A stretch of DNA of 64,000 bases from Glycomyces harbinensis (GTDB lineage Bacteria > Actinomycetota > Actinomycetes > Mycobacteriales > Micromonosporaceae): NCBI RefSeq assembly GCF_900101745.1, contig NZ_FNAD01000001.1, positions 124,001-188,000 of the forward strand, written 5' to 3'. The notes beneath the pieces were generated by a model, which did not search any database, was not told where the DNA came from, and worked only from the letters and a program-made list of their open reading frames with translations. The translations under genes and the position numbers were made by a program. Below are positions 58,989 through 64,000 of the stretch, piece by piece; positions within the stretch are counted from its first letter, which is position 1, and every line of letters begins with the position of its first letter.

Positions 58989-60034
58989 CAACGCAAAGCC
59001 CAACGGCCGCAACAGCGGCCGACGACATCGCCGCACCCGACCGGCGGCGGCGCCGACTCCTCGGACTCGTCGCCGCCGCGGCGGCCCTCCTCGTCCTGGT
59101 CGCGCTCAGCCTCGTGTTCGGCTCCAGGCCGCTCCCCATCGGCGACGTCCTCGAAGCCCTCAGGACCGACAACGGCGACCCGCACACCATCGTCGTCGGC
59201 CAGCGCCTCCCGCGCACCGCGCTCGCCGTCGTCGTCGGGATCGCCCTCGCCGTCGCCGGGGCCCTCATGCAGGGCCTCACCCGCAACCCGCTCGCCGACC
59301 CCGGCCTCCTCGGCGTCTCCGCCGGCGCCGCCCTCGGCATGGTCGCCGTCGTCCGCCTCGCCCCCGCCGCGGGCGACCTCCTCCAGGTCTGGGCCGCCTT
59401 CGCCGGCGCCGTGATCACCGCGTGCGCCGTCTTCCTCATCGGCAGCGCCGGAGGCCGCGGCCGCTCCCCGGTGACACTCGTGCTCGCCGGCGTCGCGCTC
59501 GGCGCCGTCCTCCAAGGCATCGCCTCCACCATCGTCCTGCTCAACGCCGACGCGTTCCTCACCATGCGCAGCTGGCAGGCCGGATCGGTGGCCGACCTCG
59601 GCTGGTCCACCCTCGCCACCATCGCCCCGTTCATCGGCGCGGGCCTGGTCCTCGCCGCCGTCGCCGCACGCGGCCTCAACGCCGTCGCCCTCGGCGACGA
59701 CCTCGCGACCGCCCTGGGCGGCAATCAATGGCTCACCCGCATCGCCGTCGTCGGCGCCGTCACGCTCCTGTGCGGCTCGGCCACCGCCGCCGTCGGCGTC
59801 GTCTGGTTCCTCGGCATGATGGTGCCCCACGCGGCCCGCTGGATCACCGGCCCCGACCAGCGGTGGATCCTCGCCTACAGCTGCCTGCTCGGCCCGGCCC
59901 TCATGGTCGCCGCCGACGTCCTCGGCCGCGTCGTCGTCATCCCCGACGAGATCCCCGCCGGGATCGTCACCGCCGTCATCGGCGCGCCCGTGCTCATCAT
60001 GCTGGTGCGCCGCACGAAGGCGAGCGGCCTGTGA
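58985..60034 (+). CDS. FecCD-type siderophore ABC permease (first)
   Basis: The protein has 349 residues from ATG 58985. It is a BtuC/FecD-type permease of about 9-10 membrane helices, with VGQRLPRTALAVVVGIALAVAGALMQGLTRNPLADPGLLGVSAGAALG, the hallmark segment of the family, and WFLGMMVPHAARWITGPDQRWIL near the end. It forms a heterodimer with the permease encoded next. It overlaps both neighbours by four bases. The first 20 residues are polar and low in complexity. Confidence 0.93.
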   Translation: MTTQSPTAATAADDIAAPDRRRRRLLGLVAAAAALLVLVALSLVFGSRPLPIGDVLEALRTDNGDPHTIVVGQRLPRTALAVVVGIALAVAGALMQGLTRNPLADPGLLGVSAGAALGMVAVVRLAPAAGDLLQVWAAFAGAVITACAVFLIGSAGGRGRSPVTLVLAGVALGAVLQGIASTIVLLNADAFLTMRSWQAGSVADLGWSTLATIAPFIGAGLVLAAVAARGLNAVALGDDLATALGGNQWLTRIAVVGAVTLLCGSATAAVGVVWFLGMMVPHAARWITGPDQRWILAYSCLLGPALMVAADVLGRVVVIPDEIPAGIVTAVIGAPVLIMLVRRTKASGL

Positions 60035-61062
60035 GGCGCTACCTCGTGCTCCGCGCGGGCGACCGCGCCTCGACCCGGACCCTGCTGCGCGTCGCCGTCG
60101 TCACCGCGATCGTGGCCGCCGCCGCGATCCTCGCCGCCGTCGTCGCCCTCGGCCTCGGCGAGATGCGCGTGTCCGCCGTCGACGTCGTGCGCGCCCTCAT
60201 CAGCGACGCCGGTGCCGCCGTCGAGACCGTCGTCGTCCAATGGCGACTCCCCAGAGTCCTCCTCGGCCTCGTGTTCGGCCTCGCGCTCGGCCTCAGCGGC
60301 GCGATCTTCCAGTCCCTGACGCGCAACCCGCTCGGCAGCCCCGACGTGATCGGCTTCGACTCCGGCGCCTACACCGGCGCGGTCCTGTCGATCATCGCCG
60401 TCGGCGGCACCGCGCTCGTCATCCCCTCGGCCCTCGCCGGCGGCATCGCCACCGCGCTGGCGGTCTACCTGCTCGCCTACCGCCGCGGCGTGCACGGGTT
60501 CCGGCTCATCGTCGTCGGCATCGCGATCACCGCCCTGCTCGGGTCGGTCAACACCTACCTGCTGCTCAAAGCCGAACTGTGGCAGGCGCAGATGGCCGCG
60601 ATCTGGGGCGCGGGCAGCCTCAACGGCCTTGACTGGAGCGACGCGCGCAACGGCGTCGCCGTGGTCGGGGTCCTGCTCGTGCCGCTCCTGTGGCTCGGGC
60701 GGCGCCTGCGGATGCTGGAGTTGGGCGACGACGCGGCCGCGGCCCTCGGCGTCAGGGTCGAGCCCGTCCGGCTCGCGCTGGTCGTGGTCGGCGTCGCGCT
60801 GAGCGCGGTCGTGACGGCCCTGGCCGGGCCGATCACGTTCGTGGCGCTCGTCGCGCCGCAGCTGGCGCGGCGGATCACCCGGGCGCCGGGCGTCCAGCTC
60901 GTGCCCTCGGCGGCGACGGGCGCGCTCCTGCTCGTCACCTGCGACGCGTTCGCGCTCAACGTCCCGCCGCAGGCGCTCCCGGTCGGCCTGATCACGGTCG
61001 TCCTCGGCGGCGCCTACCTCGTCTGGCTGCTCATCGTGCAGTCGCGGAAGGAGATGCGATGA
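60031..61062 (+). CDS. FecCD-type siderophore ABC permease (second)
   Basis: The protein has 343 residues from GTG 60031, whose bases overlap the previous TGA. The family segment is QWRLPRVLLGLVFGLALGLSGAIFQSLTRNPLGSPDVIGFDSGAYTGAVLS. The second half has GPITFVALVAPQLARRITRAPGVQLVPS. It pairs with the permease upstream to form the channel for ferric siderophore. It overlaps the ATPase start at 61059. Confidence 0.93.
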   Translation: MRRYLVLRAGDRASTRTLLRVAVVTAIVAAAAILAAVVALGLGEMRVSAVDVVRALISDAGAAVETVVVQWRLPRVLLGLVFGLALGLSGAIFQSLTRNPLGSPDVIGFDSGAYTGAVLSIIAVGGTALVIPSALAGGIATALAVYLLAYRRGVHGFRLIVVGIAITALLGSVNTYLLLKAELWQAQMAAIWGAGSLNGLDWSDARNGVAVVGVLLVPLLWLGRRLRMLELGDDAAAALGVRVEPVRLALVVVGVALSAVVTALAGPITFVALVAPQLARRITRAPGVQLVPSAATGALLLVTCDAFALNVPPQALPVGLITVVLGGAYLVWLLIVQSRKEMR

Positions 61063-61850
61063 CCCTCGAAGCCTCCGGAGTGACCTTCGGCTACCGCGAC
61101 CGGCCGGTCGGGACCGACCTGGACCTGCGCATCGCACCGGGCTCGTTCACCGCGATCGTCGGCCCCAACGCGTGCGGCAAGTCCACGCTCCTGCGCGTGC
61201 TCTCGCGCCTCCTCAAGCCCACCGAGGGCTCGGTCCTCCTGGACGGCAAGCTCATCGCCTCGATGCCGTCCAAACAGGTCGCCAAGCGCCTGGGCCTGCT
61301 GCCGCAGACCTCCATCGCCCCCGACGGGATCACCGCCGTCGACCTGGTCGCGCGCGGACGCTACCCGCACCAGTCGGCGCTGCGCCAGTGGAGCCGGGCC
61401 GACGAGGCCGCCGTGAAGGAGGCCATGGCCGCGACCGGCACGACCGACCTCGCCGACCGCCTTGTGGACGAGCTCTCCGGCGGCCAGCGCCAACGGGTCT
61501 GGGTCGCGATGGTCCTGGCGCAGCAGACCGAGCTGCTCCTGCTCGACGAGCCGACGACCTTCCTCGACATCGCCCACCAGATCGAGCTGCTCGACATCTT
61601 CGCCGGGCTCAACGACCAGGGCCGCACCGTGATCGCGGTCCTGCACGACCTCAACCAGGCCGCGCGGTACGCCTCGCACATCGTCGCGATGCGCGAGGGC
61701 GCGATCTACGCCGAGGGCCCGCCCGAGGACGTCATCACCGCCGAGACCGTCGCGCACGTGTTCGACCTGCCGTGCAAGGTGGTCCCGGACCCGGTCTCGG
61801 GCACGCCGCTGGTGCTCCCGCTCGGCCGGGCGCAGCGCCGCCCGGCCTGA
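61059..61850 (+). CDS. FecE-type siderophore ABC ATPase
   Basis: The protein has 263 residues from ATG 61059. It shows Walker A GPNACGKST (residues 35-43), the Q-loop near LLPQTS, signature LSGGQRQR (139-146), Walker B LLLLDEPTTFLD (159-170) and H-loop VIAVLHDLNQAARYASH. This is the Fe3+-siderophore branch (FepC/FecE type). It completes the importer with the two permeases, the binding lipoprotein and the reductase. The operon ends here, three bases from a converging TetR gene. Confidence 0.95.
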   Translation: MTLEASGVTFGYRDRPVGTDLDLRIAPGSFTAIVGPNACGKSTLLRVLSRLLKPTEGSVLLDGKLIASMPSKQVAKRLGLLPQTSIAPDGITAVDLVARGRYPHQSALRQWSRADEAAVKEAMAATGTTDLADRLVDELSGGQRQRVWVAMVLAQQTELLLLDEPTTFLDIAHQIELLDIFAGLNDQGRTVIAVLHDLNQAARYASHIVAMREGAIYAEGPPEDVITAETVAHVFDLPCKVVPDPVSGTPLVLPLGRAQRRPA

Positions 61851-61853
61851 ACC

Positions 61854-62414
61854 TCAGTCCAGGACGCGCTGGATCATCGCGGCCAGCGCCGCCACGTCGT
61901 CGTCGGCCATCGGCTCCCCGGTCATGCCCATGCGGTGCAGCAGGGTACCGACGACGACGTCGACGACGAACAGGACGCGCTGCCGCGACTCGCCCAGGAT
62001 CTCCTGGAGCGTGAGGACATGGGGCTCCTGCAGCCGCGTGGACAGGATCTCGCGCAGCGCGGGGTCGTTGACCGCGTCGGTGAACACCCCCGCGAAGGCC
62101 GTGCCGACCCCCGGCTCGGCGATCTTCGCCGCGACCCAGCGGACGAGCGGCCCCAGGCCGTCTTTGGGGTCGGCGTCCTCCAGCGGCGGCGCGTCGAACG
62201 CGTCCACCAGAAAAGCGGTGATCAAGGCGCCCTTGGAAGGCCAGCGCCGGTAGATCGTGGTCTTGGCGATCCCCGCGGCGGCGGCGATGCGGTCGACGGT
62301 GGCGCGCGCGTAGCCGAGCTCGTCCATCGTGGTGCGCGTCGCGGCGAAGACCGCGGCGTCGACGCTCGAGCGGGGCCTGCCGGGCGCTCCGGCGGCGGTG
62401 GTGGTTCGGGCCAT
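61854..62414 (-). CDS. TetR-family repressor
   Basis: The protein has 186 residues from ATG 62414. The helix-turn-helix is GYARATVDRIAAAAGIAKTTIYRRWPSKGALITAFLVDAF (residues 33-72). The C-terminal TetR_C_16-like domain is helical. It is divergent from the alpha/beta hydrolase gene at 62489, with a symmetrical nested repeat (62431-62470) in the gap, so it should control both. Its 3' end lies just past the siderophore operon's end, but it is on the other strand and is not part of it. Confidence 0.9.
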   Translation of the reverse strand: MARTTTAAGAPGRPRSSVDAAVFAATRTTMDELGYARATVDRIAAAAGIAKTTIYRRWPSKGALITAFLVDAFDAPPLEDADPKDGLGPLVRWVAAKIAEPGVGTAFAGVFTDAVNDPALREILSTRLQEPHVLTLQEILGESRQRVLFVVDVVVGTLLHRMGMTGEPMADDDVAALAAMIQRVLD

Positions 62415-62430
62415 GGCACCAGCATACCCA

Positions 62431-62470
62431 ATTATGCTACCTTCGGTATCGATACTGCTAGTAGCGTAAT
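62431..62470. promoter_or_regulatory. Nested inverted-repeat operator of the TetR/hydrolase pair
   Basis: ATTATGCTAC (62431-62440) and GTAGCGTAAT (62461-62470) match in 9 of 10 complementary positions, and GTATCGATAC (62446-62455) is a perfect palindrome. All three share one centre, 62450.5, between the divergent start codons. This suggests two TetR dimers. Confidence 0.75.
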
Positions 62471-62488
62471 ATTGATCCAGGAGGAACC

Positions 62489-63457
62489 ATGACCGCCACT
62501 CGCACGAAACCGCCGCTCGGCATCCGCCTCGTCTTCGGCCTGCGGAAGGAACCCGACTGGGGGACACTGCCCCTCGATGAGCTGTACGCCCTCCGCGACG
62601 CCCAGAACCGCGCCGCCGCCGCGGGAAGACTGCGGGCCGTCACCGGCTTCCCCGACCGCGGCGCCGACATCGCCGACGACCGCCTGGTGCTGCCCGGACG
62701 CGAGCTCCCCGTCAGGGTCTACCGTCCGCGCACCGCGCCGAAGGGCCGCCTGCCGCTCGTCCTCCACGTCCACGGCGGCGGCTTCATCGGCACCGCCGCG
62801 CAGTGCGACTGGGTCAGCAGCCACGTCGCCGCGCGGGTGCCCGCGGTCGTCGTCTCGGTCGACCACCGCCTCCTCACCCCCGACCTGCCGATGTCCGCGG
62901 CCGTCGACGACGGTTGGGACGCACTGCGACACGTCGTCCAGCACGCCTCCGACCGGGGCGTCGACCCCGAGCGGGTCGCCGTCTTCGGCGAGAGCGCCGG
63001 AGGACTGATCGCCGCCATGGCCGCGATCCGCGCCCGTGACGCCCGGCTGTCGCTGCGCGCCCAGGTCCTCGTCAACCCCTGCACCGACCTGACCGCGACC
63101 GCCTTCGACTACGCGTCGATGATCGAACACGGCGACAGCCCGACCCTCAACATGCCGCGCCTGGAACTGCTCCGCCGCTTCGCGGTTCCCGAAGGCGCCG
63201 ACGCCCGCGCGGTCTCGCCGCTGCACGCCGACGACCTCGCCGGCCTGGCCCCGGCGCTCGTCGTCGTCCCCGTCCTGGACCCGGTCGCCGACCACGGCCG
63301 GGCCTACGCCGAACGGCTCCGCGCCGCCGGCACCGCCGCGGAGCTGAGCGAGCACCAGGGCGCGGGCCACGCGTTCCTCAACATGTCGGGCCTGGTCCGC
63401 CAGGCCCGGGACGCCCGCGCCCGGATCACCGCGTTCCTCACCGAGCGCCTTGCCTGA
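62489..63457 (+). CDS. Alpha/beta hydrolase, hormone-sensitive-lipase family
   Basis: The protein has 322 residues. It has the HSL-family oxyanion motif HVHGGGFIGTA (about residues 92-102), the nucleophile elbow VFGESAGGLIAAM with Ser near residue 169, an acidic residue in VPVLDPVADHGRAYAERL, and the catalytic His in GAGHAFLNM. It hydrolyses short-chain esters or similar. It has no signal peptide, so it is cytoplasmic. It is divergent from a TetR repressor, and expression is probably induced by the repressor's ligand. Confidence 0.92.
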   Translation: MTATRTKPPLGIRLVFGLRKEPDWGTLPLDELYALRDAQNRAAAAGRLRAVTGFPDRGADIADDRLVLPGRELPVRVYRPRTAPKGRLPLVLHVHGGGFIGTAAQCDWVSSHVAARVPAVVVSVDHRLLTPDLPMSAAVDDGWDALRHVVQHASDRGVDPERVAVFGESAGGLIAAMAAIRARDARLSLRAQVLVNPCTDLTATAFDYASMIEHGDSPTLNMPRLELLRRFAVPEGADARAVSPLHADDLAGLAPALVVVPVLDPVADHGRAYAERLRAAGTAAELSEHQGAGHAFLNMSGLVRQARDARARITAFLTERLA

Positions 63458-63617
63458 ACGCCGGACCCGGTTCGCCTGCGGAGGCGCGACCGCCCGCCAC
63501 GGAGGCGTCGCCACCCGCGATACGGGGCCGACGACGCCGCAGTGTGCGGCGGCTCAATAGTTGACCTATCATGTATATGACCGCATCATCGACCTCGAAC
63601 GAGCGGAGAACGAGCAC

Positions 63618-64000
63618 ATGACCGCCGCAGCCGTCTTCCAGCGGACCCTCGACCGGGTCGAGAACGCACGCCGTCTGGGTGCGGACGCCCAGGTCGACGA
63701 CAAGGCGCTGGCCTTCGCGCCGAACGATCCGGCGCTGACCGACCCCTTCCTGATCATGGCCGAGGACTGGTTCTCCAGCCCGGGCTTCGAGTGGCACCCG
63801 CACCGCGGGCTGGAGACCGTGACGTTCGTGGTCGAGGGCGTGCTCGAACACGGCGACAACCTCGGCAACGCGGGCGCCCTCGAACCCGGTGAGGTGCAGT
63901 GGATGACCGCCGGGAAGGGCATCGTCCACCGTGAACTCGCGTACCGGAACGAACACGCCCACACCTTCCAGCTGTGGCTCAACCTGCCGCGAACGAAGAA
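63618..64000 (+). CDS. Pirin-family protein, N-terminal part (cut by window edge)
   Basis: The frame from ATG 63618 gives 127 residues before the window ends. It carries a pirin N-terminal cupin: DPFLIMAEDWFSSPGFEWHPHRGLETVTFVVEGVLEHGDNLGNAGALEPGEVQWMTAGKGIVHREL, with metal ligands His-x-His (HPHRG) and later His/Glu (GIVHREL). Pirins bind iron and include quercetin dioxygenases and regulators. The N-terminal 35 residues are a polar extension (NARRLGADAQVDDKALAFAP). The C-terminal half is outside the window, so completeness cannot be judged. It is separated by 160 bases from the hydrolase gene. Confidence 0.88.
   Translation, partial: MTAAAVFQRTLDRVENARRLGADAQVDDKALAFAPNDPALTDPFLIMAEDWFSSPGFEWHPHRGLETVTFVVEGVLEHGDNLGNAGALEPGEVQWMTAGKGIVHRELAYRNEHAHTFQLWLNLPRTK

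Overview
The window is high-GC DNA with dense, often overlapping genes, GTG/TTG starts and TAT or lipoprotein signals. Together with Lsr2, CBM2 cellulases, xylan-type sugar ABC operons and a DtxR-type iron box, this points to a soil actinomycete. A plant-biomass-degrading genus (for example a Glycomycetales- or Micromonosporales-like organism) would fit, but the genus cannot be fixed from the sequence alone.

Region 1 (about 1-15,250) is a worn accessory region. It holds the tail of a HAD phosphatase, an Lsr2 nucleoid protein, and a large NB-ARC-like STAND ATPase with TPRs. It also holds a decayed IS5-family element, a lipoprotein lying between copies of that element's inverted repeat, several unrecognised or frameshifted genes, an AlbA_2 (Schlafen-type) gene cut short beside a second IS5-type transposase, and a frameshifted CDF transporter remnant. 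There is a tRNA T-arm remnant and a few degenerate type I-E-like CRISPR repeats without cas genes. Embedded in it is a cellulase (CBM2-GH5) divergent from a ROK regulator, with a CebR-like operator between them. The overall picture is a decayed mobile/defence-like island.

Region 2 (15,250-32,750) is ordinary chromosome. It holds a GntR-TetR fusion regulator next to a GNAT acetyltransferase and an alpha/beta hydrolase, two CNNM/CorC-type membrane proteins whose first RBS sits in a hairpin, a GlxA-type regulator, an MFS transporter, an FMN-dependent alpha-hydroxy-acid dehydrogenase, a TAT-exported M20 amidohydrolase, a LacI-family regulator with an unusual integrase-like N-terminal domain, a secreted GH30 xylanase, and several oxidoreductases with a TetR regulator.

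Region 3 (32,750-42,670) is a xylan/xyloside catabolic locus. One tightly coupled minus-strand operon encodes a sugar-binding lipoprotein, two permeases, a cytoplasmic GH39 beta-xylosidase, an aldehyde dehydrogenase and a ModA-like protein without signal peptide. Divergent from it are a GntR/FCD regulator, an alditol (xylitol-type) oxidase and a second, paralogous GntR/FCD regulator. No ABC ATPase is present, so a shared MsiK-type ATPase elsewhere is presumed.

Region 4 (42,700-64,000) has an Lhr-type helicase, a YjbR-like protein, TetR-controlled SDR and alpha/beta hydrolase genes, a glucose-dehydrogenase-like MDR, an aldo/keto reductase, a four-module cellulase (CBM2-GH5-X2-CBM46), a PL1 pectate lyase, a complete five-gene ferric-siderophore uptake operon behind an iron box, and the start of a pirin. 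Secreted GH5, GH30 and PL1 enzymes would release oligosaccharides, which the ABC importer takes up for intracellular cleavage by GH39 and oxidation.
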